Assembly: GCF_001428895.1 (NCBI RefSeq)
Contig: NZ_LMJA01000016.1
Coordinates: forward strand, 1 to 43,379
Length of the DNA: 43,379 bases
Source: Mycobacterium sp. Root265
GTDB lineage: Bacteria; Actinomycetota; Actinomycetes; Mycobacteriales; Mycobacteriaceae
Direction: 5' to 3'
The translations under genes were made by a program, and so were the position numbers. Below the pieces are notes generated by a model. The model saw only the letters and a list, made by a program, of their open reading frames with translations, did no database searches and had not been told where the DNA came from. Positions 1-9,197 of this stretch are shown in pieces (the stretch's first letter is position 1; every line of letters starts with the position of its first letter).

Positions 1-89
1 CTGTGGTGGATCTCGTTGATCTGCCCGGAAATGTGGGGCTCCAGCGCGCCATAGTCGTAATCGAGTTCTGGCAGTGTGTATTCAGCCAC
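1..89 (-). CDS. sodA: Superoxide dismutase, N-terminal fragment (partial at window edge)
   Basis: Reading the minus strand from a GTG at 89 gives about 29 codons beginning (M)[18 protein letters not shown] and continuing [10 protein letters not shown], the hallmark N-terminus of mycobacterial Fe/Mn superoxide dismutase; the late His falls where the first metal-ligand His of the family lies. An AAAGGA ribosome binding site lies a few bases upstream of the GTG. The enzyme dismutates superoxide to peroxide and oxygen. Only the first residues are in the window; the rest lies to the left. It is divergent from the small hypothetical gene at 176, so 90-175 should hold the promoter of sodA; I see no clear hexamers there. 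Confidence 0.9.
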   Translation of the reverse strand, partial: MAEYTLPELDYDYGALEPHISGQINEIHH

Positions 90-175
90 TGGGTTCCTTT
101 CGTCGTTGTTACCCACGCCAACGTAGAACCTCAAGGGGCATTGAGGTCAAGGCGCCCGTGCGTCAGGATGAGGTG

Positions 176-532
176 ATGGCGAAGTATGACGTCAACCCGT
201 CCGCAGTGGAATGGGCGCAGAGCCTCATCGACAAACGTCAGTACGTGCTGGACAGCGACTGGGGTGACGTGCAGCCCCGCGCCGATGCCCAGAACGAGTA
301 CCTGGACAAACATGACTGGGATGACTACGCGCGGTGGCATCTCGGTCTCACCGAGGGCGCCAACGATGACACCAAGGCACGATATGCGTTCGTATACGGT
401 GACTTTCGGCGGGTGCACCGCTCCGGTCTGATCGCCTGCGTGTACCGCGCGGCCGAGTGGCGACACAAGGCCGTGGAGTTGGCGGCCCACCAGTTGCTGC
501 AGAAGCTGGACGAGGCGGCCGGGATCGAGTGA
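176..532 (+). CDS. Small conserved hypothetical protein (118 aa)
   Basis: I do not recognise a named domain. The protein starts MAKYDVNPSAVEWAQSLID and is soluble, acidic-to-neutral and Trp/Tyr rich (WGDVQ, HDWDDYARWHLGL, YGDFRRVHRSGL), ending in an amphipathic helix with many Ala, Leu and Glu. The ATG at 176 is chosen over upstream in-frame starts because the upstream extension is arginine-rich noise and a GAGG-like ribosome binding site (gatgaggtg) abuts the ATG. The composition and the phrase GANDDTKARYAFVYGDFRRVHRSG look like a conserved actinobacterial family of unknown function. It is divergent from sodA and precedes a DUF1206 gene. No function is inferred. Confidence 0.75.
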   Translation: MAKYDVNPSAVEWAQSLIDKRQYVLDSDWGDVQPRADAQNEYLDKHDWDDYARWHLGLTEGANDDTKARYAFVYGDFRRVHRSGLIACVYRAAEWRHKAVELAAHQLLQKLDEAAGIE

Positions 533-628
533 GCGTGCGGAGATTGCCGCGGGCCGAAACCGTCCGGCAGAGCATGCCGCTATACCGTTGATCGGAGGAT
601 CCCTTTCGAACATGCAAGGCGGGTAGAC

Positions 629-1468
629 GTGCACGGTGCTCGACCTGGCAGTGGCTGGATGGCGTTCAAGGGCGCGGTCAACCGTGCCACTGAAAGTCGC
701 ACTGTCGAGTCGATCGCTCGTGCCGGCTATCCCGTGAGTGGGTTGCTGCATCTGTTGATTGCCTACATCATCGTGCGGATCGCCTTCGGTTTTCGGGGCG
801 AGGCCGACCAGACGGGGGCTTTGGCGGTACTCGCGGAGCAGCGCGGCGGTTCGATGTCGTTATGGGTGGTGGCGTTCGGCTTGTTCGCGCTGTCGATGTG
901 GCGGCTGGCCGAGGTTGTGCTTGGTCTGCATCCGGGCGAGAGCAACCACGCTGACAAGCGGCACACGTCGCTGGTGAACCGGTTCAAGGCGTCCGGACTT
1001 GCGGTCGCGTACCTGGCGTTGGCATTCGCGGCGGTGCAGTTCGCGGTGGGAGTGGGAAGGCAGGGGAGTGAGCGGGCGGAAGGACTGAGTGCCCGGTTGA
1101 TGCAGTCCGGCGGGGGTAAAGCCGTTCTGGTCGCCGCCGGTGTGGCGATCGCGGCATTCGGCGGCTACTTCATCTACAAGGGCGCATCTCGGATGTTCCT
1201 GCGAGACCTGACGGTGCCGGGCGGACGGCTGATGACAACGCTGGGCATCGTCGGTCATGTCGCAGAGGGCATCGTGCTCTGCGCGGCGGGGATCTCCGTG
1301 CTCGGTGCTTTGTTCTGGCAGGATCCGTCGAGGGCGACGGGACTGGATGCGGCGGTGAGAGCGCTGGGCCGGACGGAGTACGGCCAGGCCACGTTGTTGG
1401 CGGCGGCAGCCGGTTTTGCCGCGTACGGCTTGTACAGCGTTGCGCTGACCAGGTATTCGCGAATGTGA
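629..1468 (+). CDS. DUF1206 integral membrane protein
   Basis: The 279-aa protein has three repeated two-helix units, each opening with a Gly-rich amphipathic stretch: ARAGYPVSGLLHLLIAYII near residue 31, KASGLAVAYLALAFAAVQF near 115, and LGIVGHVAEGIVLCAAGIS near 201. This three-fold pattern with six predicted membrane segments is the signature of the DUF1206 family, common in actinobacteria and without an assigned biochemical role. GTG at 629 is preferred because a GGCGGG ribosome binding site lies 7 bases upstream; an ATG at 659 is the alternative. It stands alone between a hypothetical gene and a GAF gene on the same strand, so no pathway can be deduced. Confidence 0.85.
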   Translation: MHGARPGSGWMAFKGAVNRATESRTVESIARAGYPVSGLLHLLIAYIIVRIAFGFRGEADQTGALAVLAEQRGGSMSLWVVAFGLFALSMWRLAEVVLGLHPGESNHADKRHTSLVNRFKASGLAVAYLALAFAAVQFAVGVGRQGSERAEGLSARLMQSGGGKAVLVAAGVAIAAFGGYFIYKGASRMFLRDLTVPGGRLMTTLGIVGHVAEGIVLCAAGISVLGALFWQDPSRATGLDAAVRALGRTEYGQATLLAAAAGFAAYGLYSVALTRYSRM

Positions 1469-1524
1469 CCGCCCGGTGAGCACAATGGTTGTGCAACCGG
1501 TGGGGTGTGACCATAATCGCGGCC

Positions 1525-2022
1525 ATGACCCCCGCTGAACCATTCGCCACCGATTCCACGCCGGCGCTGTCTGCGCTCGCCCCTCAACTCGAAGAGCTGG
1601 CCTCACGGCTAGGCGTCAAGTCGGTGCTCGTGATGCGGTCCGAGCCCGATGCCATGGTGGTCGCGGCCACCGCCGGTGAGGCGACACAGCACTACACGGT
1701 CGGCGCGGCCGGTAAGAAGGCCGGCGAGGACGCCGGCCGGACTCCGCTGTACTGCGAACGGGTGGTGAACACCGACGAGGCGCTGTTCGTTCAGGATTCG
1801 CGGGTCGATGAGACCTTCGCCGGCAACGAGGACGAGACCGAGTTCGGTCTGCACAACTACCTGGGCGTCGCGGTGCACGACGGCGAGGGCCGGGTGGTCG
1901 GGACGGTCTGTGTGCTCGATGACACGGCCCGCGAGTATTCCGAACAGGAGCGCGCCGAGCTGGAGCGGGTGCGTGCTGAGGTGGAGACGATCGTCGCGAA
2001 GGACGCCGGCGCCCTGGGGTGA
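1525..2022 (+). CDS. GAF-domain sensor-like protein
   Basis: A single GAF domain fills most of this 165-aa protein: residues around 65-145 contain CERVVNTDEALFVQDSR, the conserved NYLGVAV strand and GTVCVLDD, typical of GAF domains such as those near histidine kinases and diguanylate cyclases. No kinase, GGDEF or HTH domain follows; the C-terminus is a charged helix (EYSEQERAELERVRAEVE). It probably binds a small ligand or acts as a partner module; ligand unknown. ATG at 1525 is used; an upstream in-frame GTG at 1489 would add 12 residues. A gene of another kind (fdhD) occupies this side of yraN in M. tuberculosis, as I recall it. Confidence 0.8.
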   Translation: MTPAEPFATDSTPALSALAPQLEELASRLGVKSVLVMRSEPDAMVVAATAGEATQHYTVGAAGKKAGEDAGRTPLYCERVVNTDEALFVQDSRVDETFAGNEDETEFGLHNYLGVAVHDGEGRVVGTVCVLDDTAREYSEQERAELERVRAEVETIVAKDAGALG

Positions 2023-2112
2023 TCCTGTGGATGAATCGGTGATTGGGGATAACTAGGGCTTTCTCCGGTCTCTGGCCGCGGTGCTGTCGGTGGCCGTGGC
2101 GATGGTGGGTTC

Positions 2113-2481
2113 ATGGAAACCTGGACTCGCGCCGAGATCGGTGCACTCGGTGAGCAGCTGGCGGTGCAGCACCTCGAAGCAATGGGTTTGACGGTGCTGG
2201 AGCGCAATTGGCGTTGCCGGTACGGCGAACTGGATGTGATCGCCCTCGATGAGGCGGCCCGGGTGGTGATCTTCGTCGAGGTGAAGGCGCGCACCACTGA
2301 CCGGTTCGGCGGGGTCGCCTATGCCGTCACCCCGGACAAGGTGCGTCGGCTGCGCCGCCTGGCGGGTCTGTGGTTGGCCGGTGGGGGCGGTAGCTGGTCG
2401 GGGGTGCGTATCGACGTGATCGGGGTGCGGTTCGGCCGCACCCGGGTACCCGAGCTGACACATCTGCAGGCGGTCGGCTGA
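2113..2481 (+). CDS. yraN: UPF0102 family endonuclease-like protein YraN
   Basis: The 122-aa protein matches the YraN/UPF0102 family in length and motifs: an N-terminal helix (AEIGALGEQLAVQHLEAMG), then ERNWRCRYGELDVIALDE and VFVEVKAR, which form the GELD ... EVK pattern of restriction-endonuclease-fold (PD-(D/E)XK) proteins. A structure-specific nuclease activity is plausible, but the family's cellular role is not firmly established. Its TGA overlaps the ATG of comM by one base (TGATG), and comM overlaps dprA in the same way, so the three are one translationally coupled operon. The same trio is adjacent in many bacteria, which suggests a role in processing incoming or damaged DNA. Confidence 0.92.
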   Translation: METWTRAEIGALGEQLAVQHLEAMGLTVLERNWRCRYGELDVIALDEAARVVIFVEVKARTTDRFGGVAYAVTPDKVRRLRRLAGLWLAGGGGSWSGVRIDVIGVRFGRTRVPELTHLQAVG

Positions 2482-3989
2482 TGGCGCTGGGACGAGCGTT
2501 CGCCGTCGCGATCCGGGGCCTGGACGGCATCACGGTGGAGATCGAGGCCGACATCACCGGCGGGTTGCCAGGTGTGCACCTGGTCGGGCTGCCCGACACC
2601 GCGTTGCAGGAATCGCGCGACCGGGTCCGGGCGGCAATCACCAACTGCGGGAACAGTTGGCCGGATACCCGGCTGACGCTGGCGCTGTCCCCGGCGACGC
2701 TGCCCAAGGTGGGTTCGATGTATGACCTGGCGCTGGCCTCGGCGGTGCTGGCGGCGCATCTGAAGAAGTCGTGGGCCCGGCTGGAGAAGACGGTGTTGCT
2801 GGGCGAGCTCGCACTTGACGGTCGGGTCCGCCCGGTCCACGGTGTGCTGCCCGCGGTGTTGGCCGCCAAGCGCGACGGCTGGCAGGCGGTGGTGGTGCCC
2901 TTGGACAATCTGGCCGAGGCCAGCCTGGTGGACGGCATCGATGTGTGGGGCGTGCAGACCTTGCGCCAGTTGCAGGAGTGGTTTCGCGGGAAGGGACAGC
3001 TGGCGGGACGGATCACCGACGCGGCGCCGTATGTGCCGCCGGAGTGCCGGGACCTCGCGGACCTGATCGGTCAGACGGCGGCGCGGGTCGCGGTGGAGGT
3101 CGCCGCTGCGGGCGCGCACCATCTCATGCTGACCGGGCCGCCCGGAATCGGCAAAACGATGCTGGCCCAACGGGTGCCGGGCCTGCTCCCGGCGTTGACG
3201 GAGGAGGAGGCCATCGAGGTCACCGCCATCCATTCGATCGCCGGGACGCTGGCGCCCGACACTCCGTTGATCACCCGTCCGCCCTTCATCGCCCCGCATC
3301 ACTCCTCGACGGTGGCCGCGATGGTGGGCGGGGGTACCGGGATGGCGCGCCCGGGTGCGGTCAGCCGGGCACACCGCGGGGTGTTGTTCCTCGACGAATA
3401 CGCCGAAGTCGGGACCAACGTGCTGGAATCGCTGCGAACCCCCTTGGAGGAGGGCGAGATCCGGCTGGCCCGCCGCGACGGCGTGGCGCGCTACCCGGCG
3501 CGGTTCCAGCTCATCCTGGCCGCCAACCCCTGCCCGTGTGCGCCGACCGACCCGGCGGACTGCCTGTGCAATGCCGGCGCCAAGCGTCGCTATCAGGGCA
3601 AGCTGTCGGGCCCGTTGGTGGATCGGGTCGACCTGAGGGTCGAGATGCATCCGATCCGGGCGGGTGCCTTCACCCACGAGGTGGGGGAATCGACCGCGGC
3701 GGTGCGCAGCAGGGTGGCCGCGGCGCGCGCGGCGGCGGCCGAGCGGTGGCAACCGATCGGGGTGCGGACCAATGCCGAGGTGCCGGGACCTGCTCTGCGG
3801 CAGCAATACCGTCCCAGTGACGCCACGATGGCGGTGCTGCGCGCCGCAGTCGACCGCGGCAAGCTCAACCTGCGCGGTGCCGACCGTACCCTGCGCATCG
3901 CCTGGTCGATAGCCGATCTGGCCGGGGTGAACTCACCGACGCCGGATCATGTCGCCATGGCGCTGAGCTTCCGGCAGGGCGGTGTGTGA
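2481..3989 (+). CDS. comM: YifB/ComM family Mg-chelatase-like AAA+ ATPase
   Basis: The 502-aa protein has the full-length ComM layout: an N-terminal Lon-like fold (residues 1-170, GLPGVHLVGLPDTALQES), a Walker A box GPPGIGKT near residue 218, Walker B VLFLDEYAE near 308, and a C-terminal Mg-chelatase lid with a Cys cluster (NPCPCAPTDPADCLCNAG). ComM in transformable bacteria is a hexameric helicase that promotes branch migration during recombination of taken-up DNA. In mycobacteria a competence role is unproven, so a general recombination function is the safer statement. Start and stop codons overlap yraN and dprA by one base each, indicating coupled translation. Confidence 0.95.
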   Translation: MALGRAFAVAIRGLDGITVEIEADITGGLPGVHLVGLPDTALQESRDRVRAAITNCGNSWPDTRLTLALSPATLPKVGSMYDLALASAVLAAHLKKSWARLEKTVLLGELALDGRVRPVHGVLPAVLAAKRDGWQAVVVPLDNLAEASLVDGIDVWGVQTLRQLQEWFRGKGQLAGRITDAAPYVPPECRDLADLIGQTAARVAVEVAAAGAHHLMLTGPPGIGKTMLAQRVPGLLPALTEEEAIEVTAIHSIAGTLAPDTPLITRPPFIAPHHSSTVAAMVGGGTGMARPGAVSRAHRGVLFLDEYAEVGTNVLESLRTPLEEGEIRLARRDGVARYPARFQLILAANPCPCAPTDPADCLCNAGAKRRYQGKLSGPLVDRVDLRVEMHPIRAGAFTHEVGESTAAVRSRVAAARAAAAERWQPIGVRTNAEVPGPALRQQYRPSDATMAVLRAAVDRGKLNLRGADRTLRIAWSIADLAGVNSPTPDHVAMALSFRQGGV

Positions 3990-5119
3990 TGACCGACGAC
4001 ACGGTGCGGCGCGCGTGGGCGTATCTGTCGCGGGTGGCGGAGTCTCCGTGCGCAGGCCTGGCCGGCTTTGTGGCCGATGTCGGTCCCGTGGAGGCTGCGG
4101 CCGCAATTCGGGGCGGTCGTGCGCCCCAGGAGCTACAGAGCCGCGTCAAGGCGCGCTTTCACATCGACAGCGCCGCAGCAGATCTGGAGATGCTGGACCG
4201 CCGCGGCGGCCGGTTGATCACCCCGGACGATGCGGAGTGGCCACATCTGGCCTTCACCGTGTTCGACAGCGAGACGGTGCAGAAGAAGGAATCCGGCAGG
4301 CACCCGATGGTGCTCTGGGCGATCGGCCCGGCCCGACTCGACGAGGTGGCCGCCCGGGCCGCAGCGATCGTCGGCACCCGGGCATCCACCGCGTACGGCG
4401 AACACGTCGCCGCCGACCTGTCCGCCGGGCTCGCCGAACGCCATGTCGCGGTGGTGTCCGGCGGCGCCTACGGCATCGACGGTGCCGCCCATCGTGCGGC
4501 GCTCGGTGTCGACGGGGTCACGGTGGCGGTGCTGGCCGGCGGGATCGATGTGCCCTATCCCGCAGGACATTCCGCGTTGCTGCATCGGATGTGCGGCAGC
4601 GGTCTGGTGGTGACCGAATACCCGCCCGGTGTGCGGCCCGCGCGGCACCGCTTCCTGACCCGCAACCGGCTGGTGGCTGCGCTCAGCGGTGCGACGGTCG
4701 TGGTGGAGGCGGGCCTGCGCAGCGGGGCCGCGAACACCGCTGCGTGGGCGGACGTGATGGGACGGGTGGTGTGTGCGGTGCCCGGCCCGGTGACCTCGGC
4801 GGCGTCGGCGGGCTGCCATGTGCTGCTGCGCCGGAAAACCACGCAACTAGTCAGTCGCGCCGAGGAGATCATCGAGATCGTCGGGAGGATCGGTGAACTC
4901 GCCGACGATCCCGAGCATCCGCGGACCCCGCTGGACGGGCTGTCCCGGGAGGAGGCGCTGGTGTACGAGGCGCTGCCCGCGCGGGGTCTGCGCAGTGTCG
5001 AGCAGATCGCCGTGGACGCCGGAGTGCCCGCCGAGCAGGTGCTCGGCCCGTTGGCGCTGCTGGAGATCGCCGGTCGCGTCGAGTGCAGGGAGGGACTGTG
5101 GCGGATCGTGAAGAGCTGA
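3989..5119 (+). CDS. dprA: DNA processing protein DprA
   Basis: The 376-aa product contains the DprA Rossmann-like domain: AAIVGTRASTAYG near residue 127, VVSGGAYGIDGAAH near 153, VAVLAGGIDVPYP near 178 and VVVEAG further on. A C-terminal winged-helix-like segment (LSREEALVYEALPARGLRSV) follows. DprA loads RecA on single-stranded DNA. ATG at 3989 overlaps the comM stop (TGATG); the GTG one codon earlier is a less likely start. Its own stop ends one base before the stop of the convergent BCCT gene, so there is no room for a classical terminator between them. It is the last gene of the yraN-comM-dprA operon. Confidence 0.95.
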   Translation: MTDDTVRRAWAYLSRVAESPCAGLAGFVADVGPVEAAAAIRGGRAPQELQSRVKARFHIDSAAADLEMLDRRGGRLITPDDAEWPHLAFTVFDSETVQKKESGRHPMVLWAIGPARLDEVAARAAAIVGTRASTAYGEHVAADLSAGLAERHVAVVSGGAYGIDGAAHRAALGVDGVTVAVLAGGIDVPYPAGHSALLHRMCGSGLVVTEYPPGVRPARHRFLTRNRLVAALSGATVVVEAGLRSGAANTAAWADVMGRVVCAVPGPVTSAASAGCHVLLRRKTTQLVSRAEEIIEIVGRIGELADDPEHPRTPLDGLSREEALVYEALPARGLRSVEQIAVDAGVPAEQVLGPLALLEIAGRVECREGLWRIVKS

Positions 5120-5120
5120 C

Positions 5121-6887
5121 CTACTCCGGCTTGTTCGAGTCCAGCTTGTGGTATCGGGTGACCAGATCGAAGTTGTCGCCGTAGTGGCCGGCGCCGGTGA
5201 CGACTGCCCGTTCGACGAGTTCGGTGCTGCGCCGGTCCACCACCACGATCCGGTCCGTGCGCAGATCCTTGTAGAGCGCCACACACAGCAGCACCATGAC
5301 GATGACGAACGGCACCGCGGCAACGATCGTGAGGTTCTGCAGGCCGGTCAGCGCATCCGCGCCGCCCCCGCCGATGATCAGCATGATCGCGGCCACGGCG
5401 CCGGTGAGCGCACCCCAGAACACCACCGTGGCACGACGGGGCTCATGAGAGCCCTTCTCGGACAACGAGCCCATGACGATCGAGGCGGCGTCGGCGCCGG
5501 AGACGAAGAAGATGGCCACCAGCACCATCACCAGCACGGTGGTGATGCCCGCCAACGGCATGGTGTCGAGCAACTGGAACAGCGCGCCGGTGCTGTCCAC
5601 GCCGCCTTCCGCGTCGACCATGTCGCCGACGGTGCGTTGCCGGTCGATCCCCGCGCCGCCGAAGATGACGAACCACACCAGGCTGACCGTCGTCGGGACC
5701 AGCAGCACGCCGGTGACGAACTGCCGGATGGTGCGGCCGCGGCTGATGCGGGCGATGAACATGCCGACGAACGGAGTCCAGGACACCCACCACGCCCAGT
5801 AGAAGATGGTCCAGCCCGACAGCCAGGCCGCGAGTTCGGCGTCACCGTTGGCGTCGGTGCGGGCGCTCATGGCCACGAAGTCGCGGATGTAGTCACCCAG
5901 TGCGCTCGGAACGAGGTTGAGAATCAACAACGTCGGGCCGGCGACGAACACGAACACCGCCAGGATCAAAGCCAGCACCATGTTGATGTTGGACAGCCAC
6001 TGGATGCCGCGGGCGATGCCCGATACCGCGGACAGGATGAACGCCACCGTCAGCACCGCGATGATCGCCACCAGGATCGGGGTGCCCACGGTGCCCACCC
6101 AGCCGTTGAACTCCAGCCCATCTCCGATCTGCAGGGCGCCGAGCCCGAGAGAGGCCGCGGACCCGAACAGGGTCGCGAAGATCGCGAGGATGTCGATGAC
6201 CTTGCCGGCGGGCCCGTTTGCGCGGTCACCGAACAGCGAGGTGAACGCCGCCGACAACAGCCCCGGCCGGCCCTTGCGGTACATCCCGTAGCCGATCGCG
6301 AGCCCCACCACCGCGTAGATGGCCCACGGGTGCAGGCCCCAGTGGAACATGGTGGTGGCCATCGCCGTCTGGAACGCCTCATCGGACTGTGCCTCGGTGG
6401 TGCCCGGAGGCGGGGTGACGAAATGATTCAGCGGCTCGGCGACACCCCAGAACATCAGGCCGATACCCATGCCCGCGCTGAACATCATCGCGATCCAGGA
6501 GATGGTCTTGAACTCCGGTTCTTCGTCATCGCAGCCGAGCGGGATGCGGCCGTACTTGCTGGCGGCCAGCCACAGCACGAAGACGACGAAGAAGCTCGCC
6601 GCCAGGACGAAGAACCAGCCCAGGCCCTTGATGGCCGCGTCCTTGGTGCCCGCGGACACCGCGGACAACCCCGGGGTGTCGATCAGACCCCACAGCACAA
6701 AGGCGATCGAGATGACGCCGGTGACACCGAACACCACCCAGTCGCGGCCGGGATTGGCGTCGGTGGGGGCGATGCGGCCGGTGATGGGCGCCAACGGATG
6801 TTCTTGGTGGGAGGTGGCCACGTTGGCGACGTCGTCGGGTTCTGAAGCGGACGCGGGCCCGGAGGCACCGTTCGTGTCGAGCGACAT
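5121..6887 (-). CDS. BCCT family glycine betaine/carnitine-type transporter
   Basis: This 588-aa protein is a BetP-like sodium- or proton-coupled carrier of trimethylammonium compounds. It has about twelve membrane segments, the Gly-rich helix MFSAGMGIGLMFWGVAEP (residues 135-152, like the GMGIG of BetP) and the family signature with the Trp cluster WAWWVSWTPF (364-373) followed by RISRGRTIRQF. An approximately 45-residue polar N-terminus precedes the first helix; the C-terminal tail is charged but not long. ATG at 6887 has a GAGGA ribosome binding site. A 103-base gap with a dyad pair separates it from sdaA, so it is probably transcribed from its own regulated promoter. Context makes glycine betaine the likely substrate; carnitine or choline cannot be excluded. 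Confidence 0.92.
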   Translation of the reverse strand: MSLDTNGASGPASASEPDDVANVATSHQEHPLAPITGRIAPTDANPGRDWVVFGVTGVISIAFVLWGLIDTPGLSAVSAGTKDAAIKGLGWFFVLAASFFVVFVLWLAASKYGRIPLGCDDEEPEFKTISWIAMMFSAGMGIGLMFWGVAEPLNHFVTPPPGTTEAQSDEAFQTAMATTMFHWGLHPWAIYAVVGLAIGYGMYRKGRPGLLSAAFTSLFGDRANGPAGKVIDILAIFATLFGSAASLGLGALQIGDGLEFNGWVGTVGTPILVAIIAVLTVAFILSAVSGIARGIQWLSNINMVLALILAVFVFVAGPTLLILNLVPSALGDYIRDFVAMSARTDANGDAELAAWLSGWTIFYWAWWVSWTPFVGMFIARISRGRTIRQFVTGVLLVPTTVSLVWFVIFGGAGIDRQRTVGDMVDAEGGVDSTGALFQLLDTMPLAGITTVLVMVLVAIFFVSGADAASIVMGSLSEKGSHEPRRATVVFWGALTGAVAAIMLIIGGGGADALTGLQNLTIVAAVPFVIVMVLLCVALYKDLRTDRIVVVDRRSTELVERAVVTGAGHYGDNFDLVTRYHKLDSNKPE

Positions 6888-6916
6888 CGTGCTGTCCTCA
6901 CGTCAGATGGATGACA

Positions 6917-6953
6917 TGTTGCGAATAACGCACTCGTTGCGTATTAAACAACA
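6917..6953. promoter_or_regulatory. Paired dyad operator in front of the BCCT gene
   Basis: Two 15-bp imperfect palindromes fitting TTGCG-N5-CGCAA start at 6919 (TTGCGAATAACGCAC, 9 of 10 fixed positions) and 6937 (TTGCGTATTAAACAA, 8 of 10), exactly 18 bp apart. The same arrangement and spacing occurs at 13976-14012. On the minus strand a TTGTTT / TTATTC pair with a 17-bp spacer (6951-6946 and 6928-6923) lies inside the element and could be the promoter, giving a leader of about 29 bases. I infer binding by the IclR protein encoded at 8370-9197. Confidence 0.65.
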
Positions 6954-6990
6954 CTTTGGGTCTGGGCGCGTGCCAAACCGTGTTCGTTCC

Positions 6991-8358
6991 TCAGCATTCG
7001 ACGACGTTGAGCGCGAGGCCGCCCAGCGAGGTCTCCTTGTATTTCTCGGCCATGTCGGCACCGGTGTCGCGCATCGTCTTGATGGCGGTGTCCAGGTCAA
7101 CATGATGAATACCGTCGCCGCGCAACGCCATTCGCGCCGCGGTGATCGCCTTGACCGAAGCCACGGCGTTGCGTTCGATGCACGGGATCTGCACCAGACC
7201 GCCGACCGGATCGCAGGTGAGGCCCAGATTGTGCTCCAGTCCGATCTCCGCGGCGTTCTCCACCTGGGCGGGTGTGCCGCCCAGCACTTCGGCCAGACCG
7301 GCCGCCGCCATCGCGCACGCCGAACCGACCTCGCCCTGACAGCCCACCTCTGCTCCCGAGATGGATGCGTTGGTCTTGCACAGGATGCCCACGGCGCCCG
7401 CGGTCAACAGGAACCGGACCACCGCGTCGTCATCGAAATCCGGGACGAAATCGCGGCAGTAGTGCAGCACCGCAGGCACGATGCCCGCGGCCCCGTTGGT
7501 CGGTGCGGTCACCACCCGGCCGCCGGCGGCGTTCTCCTCATTGACCGCAAGGGCATACAGCGCAACCCAATCCATCGCCTCCAGGGGGTCACGCGCGTCG
7601 GGATGCGTTTCGAGCTCGTGGTGCCACGCCGCGGCGCGGCGGCGCACCCGCAGTCCTCCCGGCAGCACCCCGCCGTGGACCAGGCCGCGGTTCACGCACT
7701 GCTGCATCACCTCCCAGATGGCGAGCAGTTCCTCACGCACCTGGGGGGCCGGCCGCAGCTCGGATTCGTTGGCCAGCATCAGCGCGCTGACGGGCAGACC
7801 CGTGCCCGCGGTCAGGTCGAGCAATTCGTGCGAGGTGCGGAAGGGGTACGGCACCGCGCGGTCGGTGCTGATGGCGGCCGAGGTGATTTCATCCTCGTCG
7901 ACCACGAATCCGCCACCGACGGAGAAGTATTGACGCGTCGCAAGGACGTCGCCGGCCGCGTCGGAGGCGCGGAAGAGCATCCCGTTGCTGTGGTGGGCCA
8001 GCGACGTGCCCACGTGCAGCACAATGTCCTCGTCCACGGCGAAGGGCACCGACTGCCGGCCGCCGAGGGCAAGCTTGCCCTGGGCCCGCACCGCCGCCAG
8101 TCGGTCCGGAATCGACTCCGGGTCAACGGACTCGGGCTGCTCGCCGAGCAGCCCGAGGATCACAGCGGTGACCGAGCCATGCCCCTGGCCGGTCGCGCCC
8201 AGCGAGCCGAAGAGTTCCACCTGAACTCCGGCGGTGGCGCTCAGCAGGTCGCGGTCGGACAGCCATCCGACGAACCGGTCGGCGGCGCGCATCGGTCCGA
8301 CGGTGTGCGAACTCGACGGTCCGATACCGACTTTGAACAGCTCGAAGACGCTGATCAC
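6991..8358 (-). CDS. sdaA: L-serine dehydratase, iron-sulfur type, single chain
   Basis: The 455-aa enzyme converts L-serine to pyruvate and ammonia. The beta-type domain opens with [20 protein letters not shown]; the alpha domain carries Cys340 ([17 protein letters not shown]), Cys382 ([14 protein letters not shown]) and Cys393, the three [4Fe-4S] ligands of the type 2 (single-chain) family. The chain ends exactly in Cys (ALNVVEC), matching the 'tail-in-mouth' C-terminal Cys that caps the cluster in the Legionella enzyme. Translation starts at a GTG at 8358, 11 bases after the IclR stop. In this operon it supplies the final step, turning serine made from betaine-derived glycine into pyruvate. 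Confidence 0.95.
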   Translation of the reverse strand: MISVFELFKVGIGPSSSHTVGPMRAADRFVGWLSDRDLLSATAGVQVELFGSLGATGQGHGSVTAVILGLLGEQPESVDPESIPDRLAAVRAQGKLALGGRQSVPFAVDEDIVLHVGTSLAHHSNGMLFRASDAAGDVLATRQYFSVGGGFVVDEDEITSAAISTDRAVPYPFRTSHELLDLTAGTGLPVSALMLANESELRPAPQVREELLAIWEVMQQCVNRGLVHGGVLPGGLRVRRRAAAWHHELETHPDARDPLEAMDWVALYALAVNEENAAGGRVVTAPTNGAAGIVPAVLHYCRDFVPDFDDDAVVRFLLTAGAVGILCKTNASISGAEVGCQGEVGSACAMAAAGLAEVLGGTPAQVENAAEIGLEHNLGLTCDPVGGLVQIPCIERNAVASVKAITAARMALRGDGIHHVDLDTAIKTMRDTGADMAEKYKETSLGGLALNVVEC

Positions 8359-8369
8359 GGCCGGACCAG

Positions 8370-9197
8370 TCAGCCGGTGAACCCGAGGCGACGGCTGATC
8401 TGTTCAGCGGCCATCATGGTCATCGCGGCCACCTCGTCGAATCGGGAGGGATCCAAACGGTATGCCGGCCCCGAAACGCTCAGAGCGGCAATGGCTTTAC
8501 CGGTGCTGTCGCGAACGGGAACGCCGACGGCATTGAGGCCGATCTCCAGTTCCTCGCACACACTGGCCCACCCCTTGCGGCGGACCTCGGCCAACTCGGC
8601 GGCCAGCGCGACGCTGTCGGCGATGGTGCTGTCGGTGAAGGTCGCCAGCGTGTCACCGGTCAGCTCGCGCACCCGTTCGGCGGGCAGCGCCGAGAGCAGG
8701 GCCTTGCCGCTCGAGGTTGCGTGCGCGGGGCAGTTCTGCCCGATCCAGGTGCGCAGCGTGATCTCCGCCGGACCCAGCGTCTCGACGATGTTGATGATCC
8801 TGTCGCCGTCCAGGATCGCCACATTGATGGTCTCGCCGCACTGTTCGGCGAGCCGGTCGCAGGTGGCCTGGCTCTGCTTGGCCAGGTCCATCTGTGCGCT
8901 GGTGGAACCGGCCAGCCGGACCAGGGCGAACCCCAGCCGGTACTTGCCGCGGTCGGAGAGTTGTTCGACGAACCCGCGGGACTCCAGGACGGTGATCAGC
9001 CGGGACACCGTCGACTTGTGCACGCCGAGTTCGGTGGCGATCTCGGTGACCCCGGCGGTGCCCAGCTTGCCCAGGATCTCCAGCACCATGAGCGCCCGGT
9101 CCACCGATTGCACTGCCGCGACGGACTTCTCCCGCGGCGCAACGTCGTCGGTGTCGGCAGTCATGACGGCACCAGTGTAGACAATGGTCGCGGTCAT
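8370..9197 (-). CDS. IclR family transcriptional regulator
   Basis: The 275-aa protein has an N-terminal winged HTH ([17 protein letters not shown], then [19 protein letters not shown], about residues 29-75) and a C-terminal IclR ligand-binding domain ([20 protein letters not shown] near 157-176 and [20 protein letters not shown] near 211-230). The ATG at 9197 overlaps the Rieske gene stop (ATGA), supporting that start; an in-frame ATG at 9164 is an alternative. Lying inside the betaine catabolic operon, it is the obvious candidate to control the operon and the transporter, sensing betaine or an intermediate. The paired dyads at 6917 and 13976 are the proposed targets; activator or repressor action cannot be told. 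Confidence 0.9.
   Translation of the reverse strand: MTATIVYTGAVMTADTDDVAPREKSVAAVQSVDRALMVLEILGKLGTAGVTEIATELGVHKSTVSRLITVLESRGFVEQLSDRGKYRLGFALVRLAGSTSAQMDLAKQSQATCDRLAEQCGETINVAILDGDRIINIVETLGPAEITLRTWIGQNCPAHATSSGKALLSALPAERVRELTGDTLATFTDSTIADSVALAAELAEVRRKGWASVCEELEIGLNAVGVPVRDSTGKAIAALSVSGPAYRLDPSRFDEVAAMTMMAAEQISRRLGFTG

Noticed and set aside
6469-9180. A 903-codon open frame on the plus strand across the BCCT, serine dehydratase and IclR genes
   Set aside because: It is a high-GC shadow of three clear minus-strand genes, with no domain signature and an Arg/His/Gln-rich composition.
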